Notes: generated from the letters alone by a model not told the origin. 64,000 nt of DNA from Aliidiomarina quisquiliarum (GCF_023922585.1 NZ_JAMFTN010000017.1:164716-228715), one strand, 5' to 3'; positions 8,985-19,101 are shown, counted from the first letter of the stretch. Numbers and translations: made by a program.

Positions 8985-10613
8985 TTGAATCAACAATGGT
9001 CGTGGTTTAACCGTTTAAATATTGGTACCAAGCTGGTTTCCAGTTTTGGAGTGCTTGTTGCGTTAATGGTTATGGTGACATTGCTTATTCACTCAGGCTT
9101 AGCCAGTGTGAATAAGTCGTCGGCTGATGCTCGCGAACAACTAAATACATCAATGCTGCAAGTTGAACGCGAGGTAGACCATGTTGTTTGGGCCAATCGG
9201 CTGGCAAACAGCTTGCTACTAGACTCGCCATTTGAAGAGCAGCTTGATCCTACTCAGTGCGCCTTCGGCCGTTGGTATAACGCCTTTCGTAACTCAGACG
9301 TATATAAGCAAAGCTCGCCGGCACTTAAGCAGGCTTTCGACGCGTTGAATCAGCCTCATATTGACTTGCATGCAACGGCTACAGACATTACCACAGCAAG
9401 AAGTGCAGCAGAAAAGCATCGCATTTACGAACAAAAAACCTTAGGTAATTTGGGTGAAATGCGCGTGGGTATAGACCGCGTACGGCGCATTTTAAATGAC
9501 GAAAGCAATGCTCAAGTAGAGCAAGCCGCACAGGCATCGTCGCGGGCGTTATTCATTATTTGGTTAACCATGCTGGTGTCTATTGTTGCAGCTATTGTAA
9601 TGGCATTTATTTTACGCTCGAATATTTCAAGCCCAATGCAGCGCTTGCAAGCGCGCGCAGAAGATATTGCAAATGGCGACTTGCGTGGAAAGGCTTTGCC
9701 GGTAACCAGCGGTGATGAAATTGGCTTAGCAACACGTTCTTTTAATAGCATGCAAAAACGTTTGCACGAATTAGTGACTACATTAAATGTGAACGCCACC
9801 CAGCTTGCTAAAAGCGCTACCCACTCTTCTGAAGTAGCTGCCCGTGCCGACTCGGCGCTAAACATTCAAGCGAATGAAATTGAGCAGTTGGCAACAGCGA
9901 TGAATGAAATGTCGGCAACTATTTCTGAGGTGGCTCAGCATGCTCAAATGACATCGGAAGCTTCAGAAAACTCACGTAAAAACACTGACCATGGCCAGCA
10001 AGTGGTGCAAGAAGTGATTAGCGCTATTAATGCGCTGGCTAAAGAAGTGAGCTTCGCAAGTGACAAAATTACCATGTTAAAAGACGAAAGTATTAGCATA
10101 GGTGGCATTTTAGATACCATTGAAAGCATTGCCGAGCAAACCAACTTACTTGCCCTGAACGCTGCCATTGAAGCGGCCCGTGCCGGTGAGCAAGGACGTG
10201 GCTTTGCAGTGGTCGCCGACGAAGTTCGAACTTTAGCGGCACGAACTGCAGCGGCAACCACAGAAATACAAACCATGATAAACCGTTTGCAAGCTACGGC
10301 CGAAGAGTCGGTACACACCATGAATGCGGGTGTTTCTCTGGCTAGCGATGGGGTAGAAAAAGCCGATGCAGCAGAAAAATCGTTACTAGAAATACGCCAG
10401 TCGGTACTTTCTATTACTGATATGACACACCAAATTGCTAGTGCAACAGAAGAGCAAGCGGCCGTAGTTCAAGAAATGGACCGTAATTTGTCTAAGGTAA
10501 ATGAGTTAACGGAAGACACTCGAGACGGTTCACGTGAAGCAGATCAAGTGTCTGCCTTAGTAGATGAGCAAGCAAAAGAACTATTGAAGCTAGCTGGCCA
10601 GTTTAATGTTTAA
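8985..10613 (+). CDS. methyl-accepting chemotaxis protein with periplasmic CZB-like zinc motif
   Basis: This 542-residue chemoreceptor has TM1 (about 18-40), a periplasmic domain (41-187), TM2 (188-210), HAMP (211-265) and a cytoplasmic signalling domain (about 290-540) with the hairpin tip [32 protein letters not shown]. The periplasmic part contains His66-x-x-Trp69, then QCAFGRWY with Cys92, then His125-x3-His129. This is the 3His-1Cys pattern and spacing of chemoreceptor zinc-binding (CZB) domains, best known from cytoplasmic C-termini. The start is TTG 8985 behind a GGAAGG site; no ATG fits. It has no C-terminal CheR/CheB-docking pentapeptide. Zinc sensing is inferred. Confidence 0.9.
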   Translation: MNQQWSWFNRLNIGTKLVSSFGVLVALMVMVTLLIHSGLASVNKSSADAREQLNTSMLQVEREVDHVVWANRLANSLLLDSPFEEQLDPTQCAFGRWYNAFRNSDVYKQSSPALKQAFDALNQPHIDLHATATDITTARSAAEKHRIYEQKTLGNLGEMRVGIDRVRRILNDESNAQVEQAAQASSRALFIIWLTMLVSIVAAIVMAFILRSNISSPMQRLQARAEDIANGDLRGKALPVTSGDEIGLATRSFNSMQKRLHELVTTLNVNATQLAKSATHSSEVAARADSALNIQANEIEQLATAMNEMSATISEVAQHAQMTSEASENSRKNTDHGQQVVQEVISAINALAKEVSFASDKITMLKDESISIGGILDTIESIAEQTNLLALNAAIEAARAGEQGRGFAVVADEVRTLAARTAAATTEIQTMINRLQATAEESVHTMNAGVSLASDGVEKADAAEKSLLEIRQSVLSITDMTHQIASATEEQAAVVQEMDRNLSKVNELTEDTRDGSREADQVSALVDEQAKELLKLAGQFNV

Positions 10614-10619
10614 ATAGCA

Positions 10620-11075
10620 TTACTTTCGACGAGCAAGGATGCGGTCGAGAGTATCTGCAAATGCTTTGCGGTCGCGCTGCCCCAAAGGAGCGGGGCCAGC
10701 ATGGTGAACGCCAGAACTTCGCATGGTGTCCATAAAGTCTCGCATGTTTAATCGCTCGCGAATATTTTCTGGGGTGAATAACTCTCCTCGGGGGCTTAGT
10801 ACTAAAGCCCCTTTTTCAATTGCCTCCGCAGCCAGCGGAATGTCTGCTGAAATAATTAAATCACCCACTTTGCAACGCCGCACTATTTCGTCGTCGGCCA
10901 CATCGAAGCCGTCGGCTACCCGAACGCTTTGTATATAAATTGAAGGGGGGTGGTTTACAAGCCGATTAGCAATAAGAATAAGTTTAATTTGCTGGCGCTG
11001 GGCAACGCGAAATAAAATATCGCGAATAACGGCAGGGCAAGCATCGGCGTCGACATAAATATTCATTGTTGTCAT
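10620..11075 (-). CDS. YaiI/YqxD (UPF0178) family protein
   Basis: The 151-residue product matches UPF0178 along its length: [18 protein letters not shown] at the N-terminus, then [43 protein letters not shown] and the C-terminal [16 protein letters not shown]. The conserved aspartates suggest a PIN-like nuclease fold, but no biochemical role is established. Two in-frame starts exist (11075 and 11066); neither has a good ribosome site. It converges on the chemoreceptor gene with a 6-base gap. Confidence 0.88.
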   Translation of the reverse strand: MTTMNIYVDADACPAVIRDILFRVAQRQQIKLILIANRLVNHPPSIYIQSVRVADGFDVADDEIVRRCKVGDLIISADIPLAAEAIEKGALVLSPRGELFTPENIRERLNMRDFMDTMRSSGVHHAGPAPLGQRDRKAFADTLDRILARRK

Positions 11076-11115
11076 TTAATGGCCGTTATCCAGCAGAGTG
11101 AGGCGCAAAGATTGC

Positions 11116-11607
11116 TTAAAACGCTAAGCGTACGCCGAAGCCGAACTCGTTTTTAATATCGTTCGTGTTTACGCGGTAACCTGCTTCAACAGAAAACTTG
11201 TTATTGAAATCATAACGAACGGAAGTATGTACAGAGAAGAAACCGTTGACAGCAGAGTCGTAGCTAGCTTTAACGTTGAATGGAATACCCATAATACTTG
11301 AATGGTAACCAACGCCAGCAATTGCTCCTGTAGCGCTACTAAATCCGCTGTCGTAGTGGCTTGCGCCCGCTATGGCAAAAAAATTATCGTGGAGTGCATA
11401 CTCTGCTGTGGCACGTACAACAAAATCGAGGGCGTCGAGGTACTGACCATGAATAGATAACTTGTCGTTCAATGTCGTGCCGGCAGTTAAAGATAAGTCG
11501 CTATTATAAAAATCATATAAAGACAGACCTAAATAAGAGCCAGCGGTTGCTGAGCCGGATACTGCAAGTGCTGAAGTTACAGCGGCAGCAAGAACTAGTT
11601 TTCTCAT
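11116..11607 (-). CDS. putative small outer-membrane beta-barrel protein
   Basis: I do not recognise a named family. The 163-residue product has a clear signal peptide (RKLVLAAAVTSALAVSGSATA, cleavage near residue 22). Alternating hydrophobic and polar strands follow: ATAEYALHDNFFAIAGASHY, VHTSVRYDFNNKFSVEAGYR and a final strand GFGVRLAF. A terminal Phe with aromatic girdles is typical of a small outer-membrane barrel; the YfaZ family is one possible relative. It has its own promoter region, divergent from the TPR-GGDEF gene. Confidence 0.65.
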   Translation of the reverse strand: MRKLVLAAAVTSALAVSGSATAGSYLGLSLYDFYNSDLSLTAGTTLNDKLSIHGQYLDALDFVVRATAEYALHDNFFAIAGASHYDSGFSSATGAIAGVGYHSSIMGIPFNVKASYDSAVNGFFSVHTSVRYDFNNKFSVEAGYRVNTNDIKNEFGFGVRLAF

Positions 11608-11797
11608 AATAAGAACCTTTGTTGGTTTATGTACTTAGCCAGCTAAACCACTGGCAGCACATTAAAAGTATTGGTGTTATCGCCATTATATTAAGCGAAG
11701 CATTGTTGCTACACTGTAACCATAATGCAACGTTAGTCTGTCGCTTTTACACAAAATTTGATACAAGTTACTAAAATAAGAACATAAGGTACAGTTG

Positions 11798-13858
11798 ATG
11801 TGCACTTTTAAGCTTTGGCAAAAGTTAATTCCCATTCTATTGTTCATTATTTCCACGAATGCTTATGCAGTTTCAGCCAGCGATGTAAGCCTTCATGAAA
11901 ATGCCGACATTGAAGCACAATTAGATCAATATTTGCTGCGCTTTTCTCGCGGTGAGTCAAAGCTTTCAGAACTAGAACAGATTGTCTCACAAGTTACTCC
12001 TAATACTCCCATACTTACCCAAACACGGGCTCGTGGTTATTATATTTTAACGTCTATTAATCCGGAAAACCTTGATGAAAGCTGGCGCTTAGCAATGGAA
12101 ATATTAAAAGTAGCAGAAGCCAGCGGCGTGATTGACGCTATAGTAGATGCTCGAACGGTGTTGGTAAGCTTGCATTACTATGGAGGAAACACTGAAGATG
12201 CGCTGGTTGAGCTGGAGCAAATGCAGCGCTATTTAGACCATGTGGCTTCGCCACGAGTGCGTTACTTTGCTCACAATTTAGCAGGCCGGCTATTGCGTTC
12301 GGTAGGAGATTTTGAAAAAGCCTTGGCTCATTTTTTATTAGCCGCAAATGCTGTGCGAGAAACGGATGATGTACTTACCCTGCGTAGAAGGTTGTTTATT
12401 ACGGAAGGTATAGCTCGAGTGCAAGCAAGTTTGCGGCATTATGATGTAGCCCTTAACTATGCTAACCAGCTTATTGATACGGCCGAAGCAGAAGGTTTAG
12501 AAAATGAACTGGCACGCTTGTATTTGTTTAGAGGCTACCTTGAAAGCATGCTAGATCAACGTGAAAACTCAATTCATAGCCATGAATTAGCCATTACATG
12601 GGGCCGCCAGTTTGGGGCCGATGAAGTTGTTTTACTAAGCATGAACAATATTGGCTCGTCGCTGATGGAAGTTGAGCGCTACGAAGAAGCGCAGAGTATT
12701 TTACAAGAAGCGCTGCTGGAAGCACAGCGGCAAAACGATGAACGCACCATTCACTTGCTTAACTTCAATTTAAGCTATATCGACGTTATGTTAGGTAATG
12801 TGGGTCAAGGCATTGCAGGGATAGAGGATGCAGCTAAGTTAATACGAGCTGACGTGGCCGATGCAGAATATGTAGACGTATTAAAGTACCTTGCCGACGC
12901 CTATACCAAAGCGGGCATGTTGGAGCGCACTATTGAGGTGCTAAAAGAGCAGCGTGCCATGCAACAAGCATTGGCAGTAAAAGAGCGAGATAAAGCCCTA
13001 GCCGAACTTCAAACGCGTTATCGAGCAAATGAACAAGCAGCAGAAATAGAACTACTAGAGCAGCGTAACCAAGTGCAAGAAGGCGACTTGGTAAATGCTC
13101 GGTTACAACAGCGCATTTTTATTCTTCTTAGTATAGTTATTGTGCTGGCATCTATTTTATTGTTCTTAGCTTGGCGTACAGCACGGCAGGCAAACTTGCG
13201 TTTAAAGTCAGTGAATTTAGAGCTTGAGTATCAGTCGACGCATGATCCGTTAACGGGGCTATTAAACCGCCGCTCATTTCAAGCCGCAATGAATAACCAT
13301 CAGCGCCAATCAGACGCTCGTATTGAAGGTCGCCACCCCGATGCACTGTTATTGTTGGATATTGATTACTTTAAGAAAATAAACGACCGCAGCGGCCATG
13401 CAGCAGGCGACAAAGTACTTGTTGAAATAGCCAGAAGACTTAATAAAGTGACTCGCAATACCGACATGGTGGTGCGCTGGGGCGGTGAAGAATTCCTGAT
13501 TTATTTACGAGAAATGGATCCTGGCCATTTAGCAGAATTTACCGAGCGGGCGTTACATATACTTGGTAGCACGCCAGTGAAGTGCGGCCATCGCGACTTA
13601 GTTGTAACGGCCACCGCAGGGTTTATTACTTTGCCTTTCAGTGGTTTAAACGAAGAAGAGCTGGGGTGGGAGCGTTGTTTACAAATTGCAGATATGGCGC
13701 TTTACATTGGTAAAGTACAAGGGCGTAACCAAGGCTTGGGCGTTATGGAGTTAATGGTAGACTTCGAGCAAGCTCAGGAAGCGCTTGAGAACGATTTAAC
13801 CGGAGCGATTGAAAAAGGCTGGGTCCGGGTTGTTCACATAGCCGGACCCAACGTTTAG
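11798..13858 (+). CDS. TPR-sensor diguanylate cyclase (GGDEF)
   Basis: The 686-residue protein has a signal peptide (ending NAYA), a long helical tetratricopeptide-repeat-like periplasmic region (about 40-395) and a coiled coil (about 395-445). One membrane helix (IFILLSIVIVLASILLFLAW) and a cytoplasmic GGDEF domain (about 485-650) follow. The domain keeps LTGLLNRRSF, LLLDIDYFKKIND, the inhibitory RNTD five residues before GGEEF, and ADMALYIGKVQGRN. It should sense a periplasmic signal or partner through the TPRs and make c-di-GMP. I prefer ATG 11798 over TTG 11795 because AAGG is then eight bases away. Confidence 0.9.
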   Translation: MCTFKLWQKLIPILLFIISTNAYAVSASDVSLHENADIEAQLDQYLLRFSRGESKLSELEQIVSQVTPNTPILTQTRARGYYILTSINPENLDESWRLAMEILKVAEASGVIDAIVDARTVLVSLHYYGGNTEDALVELEQMQRYLDHVASPRVRYFAHNLAGRLLRSVGDFEKALAHFLLAANAVRETDDVLTLRRRLFITEGIARVQASLRHYDVALNYANQLIDTAEAEGLENELARLYLFRGYLESMLDQRENSIHSHELAITWGRQFGADEVVLLSMNNIGSSLMEVERYEEAQSILQEALLEAQRQNDERTIHLLNFNLSYIDVMLGNVGQGIAGIEDAAKLIRADVADAEYVDVLKYLADAYTKAGMLERTIEVLKEQRAMQQALAVKERDKALAELQTRYRANEQAAEIELLEQRNQVQEGDLVNARLQQRIFILLSIVIVLASILLFLAWRTARQANLRLKSVNLELEYQSTHDPLTGLLNRRSFQAAMNNHQRQSDARIEGRHPDALLLLDIDYFKKINDRSGHAAGDKVLVEIARRLNKVTRNTDMVVRWGGEEFLIYLREMDPGHLAEFTERALHILGSTPVKCGHRDLVVTATAGFITLPFSGLNEEELGWERCLQIADMALYIGKVQGRNQGLGVMELMVDFEQAQEALENDLTGAIEKGWVRVVHIAGPNV
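13820..13850 (+). terminator. hairpin overlapping the end of the TPR-GGDEF gene
   Basis: A 9-bp stem (TGGGTCCGG with CCGGACCCA) around a 13-base loop lies inside the last codons and is followed by a broken T-rich stretch (acgtttagtttgcgttgctttt). It may serve as a terminator between this gene and the convergent peptidase, but the T run is imperfect. Confidence 0.35.
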
Positions 13859-13882
13859 TTTGCGTTGCTTTTGTTTACGCCA

Positions 13883-16204
13883 TTACTCGGCGTTTACAGG
13901 AAGTGTTTCATAAAAGAACTGGGCTTTTAAAGTGCGAAAGTGCAGCGTGGTTCCTTCGCCTTCGGTAATACCATGGCTTCTATTCGGGTAGGCCATAAAG
14001 CGGAACTGCTTTTGGTGGCGTATAAGTTCGTCTTGTAGCCGTTCTGTACCTTGATAATGCACGTTGTCGTCGCCTGTGCCGTGTATAAGTAATAGCTCGC
14101 CCACTAAGTTTTTAGCGTGGCTGATGGCCGAGGTTTCTGCATAACCTGCGGCGGCTTCAGGTAATAAACCTGAATAACGCTCTTGGTAAATAGTGTCATA
14201 TAGCCGCAGATCAGGTACTGGTGCCGAGGCTATGCCCACATGGAAAAGTTCAGGGTAACGAAATAAGGCGTTCAAGGTTTGTGAGCCACCGCCACTATGG
14301 CCCCAAATACCTACCCGATTTCCGTCTAACCACTGCCAACGTGCCAACATACCTTTTAATGCATCGGCTTGATCGCGCACCGTAACAATACCCAGCTTTT
14401 TATAAATAGAGTGGCGCCAAGCTTGGCCTCGCGGCGAGCGAGTTCCGCGATTATCAACAGAAGCTACCACATAGCCTAATTGTGTCATGTATTCATGCCA
14501 TAACCATAAATGCCCTAGCCAGCTGTCGGACACGGTTTGCCCCCAAGGTTCGCCGTATACGAACATGATCAACGGGTATTTTTTATTTGGGTCGAAATTG
14601 GCTGGCTTCATGATGTAACCGTCGAGCATTAATCCGTCTTGAGCACTTACTTGGAAAAACTCGGTGGTGTTCGTTACTCTTTCTGCCAAGCGCTCAGCTA
14701 ACCGAGTATTAAGCTCAATGTCTTGAATAACCTTGTGATCAGGCAGGCGCACCATGCGGGTTTGATTAGGTACGCCTACACGCGAAAAAGTATGAATTGC
14801 AAAGCGACCGTCTTTGGCTATTTTATAACTGTTGGTGCCTTCCCAGTTGCTAGGTGTTAAGCGTTCTGGAGCAGATTGGCCATTTAAGTTAACGCGGTAT
14901 AAATAGCGCTGTAAGGGCGTGTCGGGCGAGGCAATGTAATAAGCATAGCCTTGGCCTTGTTCGTTAGCGACAATTTCAAGCAATTGCACCACATCGTGGT
15001 TGCCAGTAGTTAGTGCGGTTAACTTGCCGTTTTCAATATCGGCGTCGTAACGGTATAGGTGGCGATAGCCACTACGTTCACTTTGCCAGGTAAAGCTTTT
15101 GCCGTTGCGGAAAAAGCGCACGTCGTCGACTTGTTCAACCCAAGCGTTACTTTGCTCAGTAATTACTTGCTTAGTGTTACCTGTTGTTCGGTCGGCAATG
15201 AGCACATTTAATTTATTCTGTGCACGATTCATGTGCTGAATCATTAAGCTGTCGTTATTTCCAGCCCACTCCATGCGAACCACGTAATGTTGGCGTGGAT
15301 CGCCGCTCAGCTTCATCCATTGTGTGTCACCGCCAGTGGCAGGTATAACGCCCACGCGCAAAGCCGAGTTGGTTTGGCCCACTTTCGGGTAGGGAAAAGT
15401 AGTTAGCGTGGGGTAAAGCTCCGACACGTTGTCGATCATGGTGAACACAGGAACGTCGGTGGTGTCGACCTGCCAATACGCAATGTGCTGTCCATTTGGC
15501 GACCAGCGGAAACCGTCTTGTAGGCCAAATTCTTCTTCGTTCACCCAATCGAAAGTACCATTTATAGTATGTTCGCCACCGTCGAAGGTTAATTGTGTAA
15601 TGGCCTTGGTAGCTAGGTGTTGAACGTACAAATTATTGCCTTGCACATAGGCAACATGCTGGCCTTGGGGATCAAACTTGGCAAACTGCAGGCTTGACAC
15701 CGGCGCATTGCCACCTAGCTTAACGAGGTTGTTGGTACTACGGTCGAGCACCCAATAGTCGCCTAGGGTGTGGGTACGCCAAGAGCGTACGGTATTGGTG
15801 AAAATAAGCACTTTGCTGCCATCGTTTGACCACTGGTAGTCTGCAACTGTAAGCGCCTTGTTGCTGCCCTTAGGCGTAAGTTGACGCACTGATACCAGCA
15901 CGTCGCGCTGGCCTGTTTCAGGGTGGTAACGCACAATGGCCTGGCCTGCTTCTTGAGTACTACTAGGTTCAACGGACTTGGGCTTTTCTAATGTGGTGTA
16001 ACCAGAGCCATCGTCGAGCCAGCGTGTAGCAGGTACAGCGGCAGGTTTGAAATACGAGTCTTGATAAAGCTCAGCCAAGGAAAATGTAGTGTCGTTAGGC
16101 AAAGTGGTTGAATTGCGCTGTTGGTGTTTGTGGTTCGTAGTTTGACAGCCAAGCAGTGTCATTGAAACTGCCACAGCTAACAATAAAGAGTAGCGAAAAG
16201 TCAT
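13883..16204 (-). CDS. dipeptidyl peptidase IV-type S9 serine peptidase, lipoprotein
   Basis: The 773-residue protein has a lipobox (SMTLLGC) and is probably a lipid-anchored periplasmic or outer-membrane exopeptidase that removes X-Pro dipeptides. An N-terminal DPPIV beta-propeller contains WSNDGSKVLIFTN, NEEEFGLQDGFRWSPNG and the VPxFTMIDN strand. The alpha/beta-hydrolase domain has the nucleophile motif GIWGHSGGGSQ, the acid in HGTGDDNVHYQ and the catalytic His in YPNRSHGI. I start at ATG 16204, which makes a compact 20-residue lipoprotein signal. ATG 16216 and 16234 are also in frame and none has a strong ribosome site. It is divergent from prlC and probably cooperates with it in peptide use. 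Confidence 0.9.
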   Translation of the reverse strand: MTFRYSLLLAVAVSMTLLGCQTTNHKHQQRNSTTLPNDTTFSLAELYQDSYFKPAAVPATRWLDDGSGYTTLEKPKSVEPSSTQEAGQAIVRYHPETGQRDVLVSVRQLTPKGSNKALTVADYQWSNDGSKVLIFTNTVRSWRTHTLGDYWVLDRSTNNLVKLGGNAPVSSLQFAKFDPQGQHVAYVQGNNLYVQHLATKAITQLTFDGGEHTINGTFDWVNEEEFGLQDGFRWSPNGQHIAYWQVDTTDVPVFTMIDNVSELYPTLTTFPYPKVGQTNSALRVGVIPATGGDTQWMKLSGDPRQHYVVRMEWAGNNDSLMIQHMNRAQNKLNVLIADRTTGNTKQVITEQSNAWVEQVDDVRFFRNGKSFTWQSERSGYRHLYRYDADIENGKLTALTTGNHDVVQLLEIVANEQGQGYAYYIASPDTPLQRYLYRVNLNGQSAPERLTPSNWEGTNSYKIAKDGRFAIHTFSRVGVPNQTRMVRLPDHKVIQDIELNTRLAERLAERVTNTTEFFQVSAQDGLMLDGYIMKPANFDPNKKYPLIMFVYGEPWGQTVSDSWLGHLWLWHEYMTQLGYVVASVDNRGTRSPRGQAWRHSIYKKLGIVTVRDQADALKGMLARWQWLDGNRVGIWGHSGGGSQTLNALFRYPELFHVGIASAPVPDLRLYDTIYQERYSGLLPEAAAGYAETSAISHAKNLVGELLLIHGTGDDNVHYQGTERLQDELIRHQKQFRFMAYPNRSHGITEGEGTTLHFRTLKAQFFYETLPVNAE

Positions 16205-16339
16205 GTGGTTTCTCATTGTTATTGATGTGTACATATTCTATCAGCCTTTTACTTTTCCGACAGGCTTTCAAGCGCACACTTGAAAAACAAGGCATGTAGC
16301 CTCATTTATGATTAATCACTTACTAAAAACGGGCAGTAT

Positions 16340-18403
16340 ATGAACCTCAAGCACAATCCATTACTGGTAGACACGGACCTACCTGCGTTTTCCCGCATTA
16401 AACCAGAGCATGTGCGCCCTGCTATTGAATATATTCTGCAGCAATGCCGTGACACAGTTGAAGCCACGGCGCAAATAACAGAGCACAGCTGGGACACATT
16501 AATTACACCCTTAGAGCAAGCCGACGATAAACTTAGCAAAGCGTGGTCGCCGGTGTCGCACATGAATGCGGTAATTAGCACAGAGGAATTGCGCGAAGCC
16601 CACGATAGCTGCTTACCTTTATTGTCAGACTACGGTACTTTTGTGGGCCAGCATGAAGGCCTATATCGGGCGTATAAAAACTATGCCGACAGTGCCGAGT
16701 TTCAAACACTGACGGCAGCCCAGCAACGTGTTATCACGGAAGCCATTAAAGACTTTCGTTTGTCGGGTGTGGCTTTAGACAAAGAAAAAAAGCAGCGCTA
16801 TGGCACAATTCAGTCGCGGTTGTCTGACTTAAGCTCCTTGTTTAGTAATAATTTACTTGATGCAACCCATGCTTGGTTTTGCCATATAACCGACCAGCAA
16901 CGCTTAGCTGGCTTGCCTGAAAGCGCTCAAGTAGCTGCAGCTGCTGAAGCTCAAGAGCGCAAGCTAGAAGGTTGGGTGTTTACCCTAGACATTCCGAGCT
17001 ACTTACCCGTAATGATGTATGCCGATGACCGAGCGCTGCGCGAAGAAATGTATCGGGCTTTTGTTACCCGGGCTTCCGAGCTTGGGCCGAATGCGGGCGA
17101 ATATGACAATACGGCAGCCATTGAAGAAACCATGGCACTTCGCCAGGAATTGGCGGAGCTATTAGGGTTTGCCAACTACGCCGAGCTGTCACTTGAATCT
17201 AAAATGGCCGAGTCGCCCGCACAAGTGGTGGGCTTTTTAGAAGACTTAGCAAAGCGTTCATTGCCGCAGGCACAACAAGAATTAGCCGAGGTGAAAGCTT
17301 TTGCTGCCGCTTTAGGCGAGCAGGGAATAAGTAAGGATGACATAGCCGCATGGGACTTGGCTTACTATTCAGAGCAGCTAAAGCAGCAATCCTATGAAGT
17401 GTCAGACGAGTTGTTACGGCCTTATTTTCCTGAACACCATGTAGTGTCGGGGTTGTTCACCGTAACAGGAAAGCTATTTGGCGTCAGCTTTGCCGAGCGT
17501 AGCGACGTTGATACCTGGCATGAGCAGGTACGTTACTTCGACGTGCTGGATGCGGATAAACAAGTTGTCGCAGGTTTCTATTTAGACTTATTCGCCCGGG
17601 CAAAAAAGCGTGGGGGTGCCTGGATGGCTGATCACGCGGTGCGCCGCCGTACTCCGTTAGGCATACAAAAACCAATTGCCTACTTAACTTGTAACTTTAA
17701 TCGCCCTCAAGGTGACACCCCAGCGTTATTTACCCACGACGAGGTGGTTACGTTGTTCCATGAGTTTGGCCATGGCTTACACCACATGCTGACCAAAGTA
17801 GACATTGCGGCTATTTCAGGAATAAACGGAGTGCCATGGGACGCGGTGGAGTTACCTAGCCAGTTTTTAGAGAACTGGTGCTGGGAAAAAGAAGCATTAG
17901 CCTTTATTTCTAAACATTACCAAAGTGGCGAAACGCTGCCAGAAGACTTATTGCAAAAAATGTTGGCGGCGAAAAACTTTCAGTCGGCTATGCAAATGGT
18001 GCGGCAGTTGGAGTTCTCTTTATTTGATATGGCCATTCATATGAACCCAGCGGCAAGTGAACCAGGTGCAGTGCAAGCCATATTAAACAGTGTGCGTGAG
18101 CGTTCTGCGGTAGTGAAACCACCAGAATTCAATCGTTTCCAGCATAGTTTTGGGCACATTTTTGCCGGTGGTTATGCGGCAGGGTATTACAGCTATAAAT
18201 GGGCCGAGGTACTTTCTGCCGACGCGTTTGCGCGCTTTGAAGAAGAAGGCATATTTAATGCGAATACAGGACGTGACTTTCAGCAGGCAATTTTAGAGGC
18301 GGGTGGCAGCGACGAGATTATGAATTTGTTTCGTAAATTTCGTGGTCGCGAGCCCGATATTAGTGCCCTGTTGCGCCATTCGGGTATAGGCATCAGGGCT
18401 TAA
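16340..18403 (+). CDS. prlC: oligopeptidase A (M3 zinc metallopeptidase)
   Basis: Oligopeptidase A is a cytoplasmic zinc endopeptidase that degrades short peptides and cleaved signal peptides. The 687-residue length is right for the family. The zinc motif HEFGH (His474-His478) is followed by GLHHML and the downstream zinc Glu block ELPSQFLENWCWE, and the GHIFAGGYAAGYYSYKWAEVL region is conserved. The N-terminus (NPLL-D-DLPAF-RIKPEHV-PAIE) matches E. coli PrlC. It lies divergent to the DPPIV gene. Confidence 0.95.
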   Translation: MNLKHNPLLVDTDLPAFSRIKPEHVRPAIEYILQQCRDTVEATAQITEHSWDTLITPLEQADDKLSKAWSPVSHMNAVISTEELREAHDSCLPLLSDYGTFVGQHEGLYRAYKNYADSAEFQTLTAAQQRVITEAIKDFRLSGVALDKEKKQRYGTIQSRLSDLSSLFSNNLLDATHAWFCHITDQQRLAGLPESAQVAAAAEAQERKLEGWVFTLDIPSYLPVMMYADDRALREEMYRAFVTRASELGPNAGEYDNTAAIEETMALRQELAELLGFANYAELSLESKMAESPAQVVGFLEDLAKRSLPQAQQELAEVKAFAAALGEQGISKDDIAAWDLAYYSEQLKQQSYEVSDELLRPYFPEHHVVSGLFTVTGKLFGVSFAERSDVDTWHEQVRYFDVLDADKQVVAGFYLDLFARAKKRGGAWMADHAVRRRTPLGIQKPIAYLTCNFNRPQGDTPALFTHDEVVTLFHEFGHGLHHMLTKVDIAAISGINGVPWDAVELPSQFLENWCWEKEALAFISKHYQSGETLPEDLLQKMLAAKNFQSAMQMVRQLEFSLFDMAIHMNPAASEPGAVQAILNSVRERSAVVKPPEFNRFQHSFGHIFAGGYAAGYYSYKWAEVLSADAFARFEEEGIFNANTGRDFQQAILEAGGSDEIMNLFRKFRGREPDISALLRHSGIGIRA

Positions 18404-18418
18404 TGGATTAAATGTTAC

Positions 18419-18445
18419 AAGTCGGAGCTTATACTCCGGCTTTCA
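18419..18445. terminator. hairpin between prlC and the DUF2970 gene
   Basis: AGTCGGAG and CTCCGGCT form an 8-bp stem with one G-U pair, followed by TTTC on the plus strand. It overlaps the 3' end of the convergent DUF2970 gene. Confidence 0.4.
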
Positions 18446-18647
18446 TAACCACAGTTACAATGCCCACCATAATTAAAACAAATAGCAAAATAAAACTAAT
18501 GCCAGCAAGAATAAAAGGTAATGGGCTACTGTGGCTAAAGTCGCGCTGCCTATTGCGTTGCGACTGAACGCCAAACATACCTGCAGCAATACTGCTAACA
18601 ACTTGCAACAAATTAGGCTTCTGGTTTTTGGGGTTAGGCTTAGTCAT
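18429..18647 (-). CDS. DUF2970 small membrane protein
   Basis: This 72-residue protein has the DUF2970 hallmarks: an N-terminal polar part with LLQVVSSIAAGMFGVQSQRNRQRDF and one C-terminal membrane helix (FILAGISFILLFVLIMVGIV). Its function is unknown. The start overlaps the stop of the preceding exported protein by 8 bases, so the two are probably translated from one mRNA. Confidence 0.85.
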   Translation of the reverse strand: MTKPNPKNQKPNLLQVVSSIAAGMFGVQSQRNRQRDFSHSSPLPFILAGISFILLFVLIMVGIVTVVMKAGV

Positions 18648-18942
18648 AGCTAAAGGACAAAAAAGAACTTTTGTCGCTCTTAGTCGTTTTCTTGGCGGTA
18701 TCTTTTACTTTATCGCCAAACATAAGTTCAACTAAGTCGAGGAAATGAAACTGAGTAGAGCGGCTACTACCTTGTAACCAAGCCCGCCATGTTACTGGGG
18801 TATCAATGTTACTAGCACCGCATAGGGTGTGTTGCACTCCATTGAATACGTCGGTACAGTTTTTTTGGTTTGGGGCAGCAAGTATAAAGGTGCCAGTGAG
18901 AGTAGCTAGCGCAGTAACACTTGCAATAATAAACTTTCGCAT
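18640..18942 (-). CDS. hypothetical exported protein with two cysteines
   Basis: I do not recognise this 100-residue product. It has a signal peptide (RKFIIASVTALATLTGTFILAA, cleavage near residue 23). The mature part contains two cysteines (KNCTDVF and HTLCGAS) twelve residues apart that could form a disulfide, and a Lys/Ser-rich tail. It overlaps the DUF2970 membrane protein gene by 8 bases and precedes it in the same direction, so the pair may act together at the envelope. Confidence 0.6.
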   Translation of the reverse strand: MRKFIIASVTALATLTGTFILAAPNQKNCTDVFNGVQHTLCGASNIDTPVTWRAWLQGSSRSTQFHFLDLVELMFGDKVKDTAKKTTKSDKSSFLSFSYD

Positions 18943-19101
18943 TAAACACCCGTGAGCATAAATAAAACAAATTTGGTTAAGAAATATACCACTGGTGTAG
19001 CAAAGATACTAGCCATTTACGAATGAATAGGTGAAGGAAAGTGATGGTATTGGTAGACTGTACACAACTTCAATTGTGACATTAAACCTGAGGCAGTAAT
19101 C

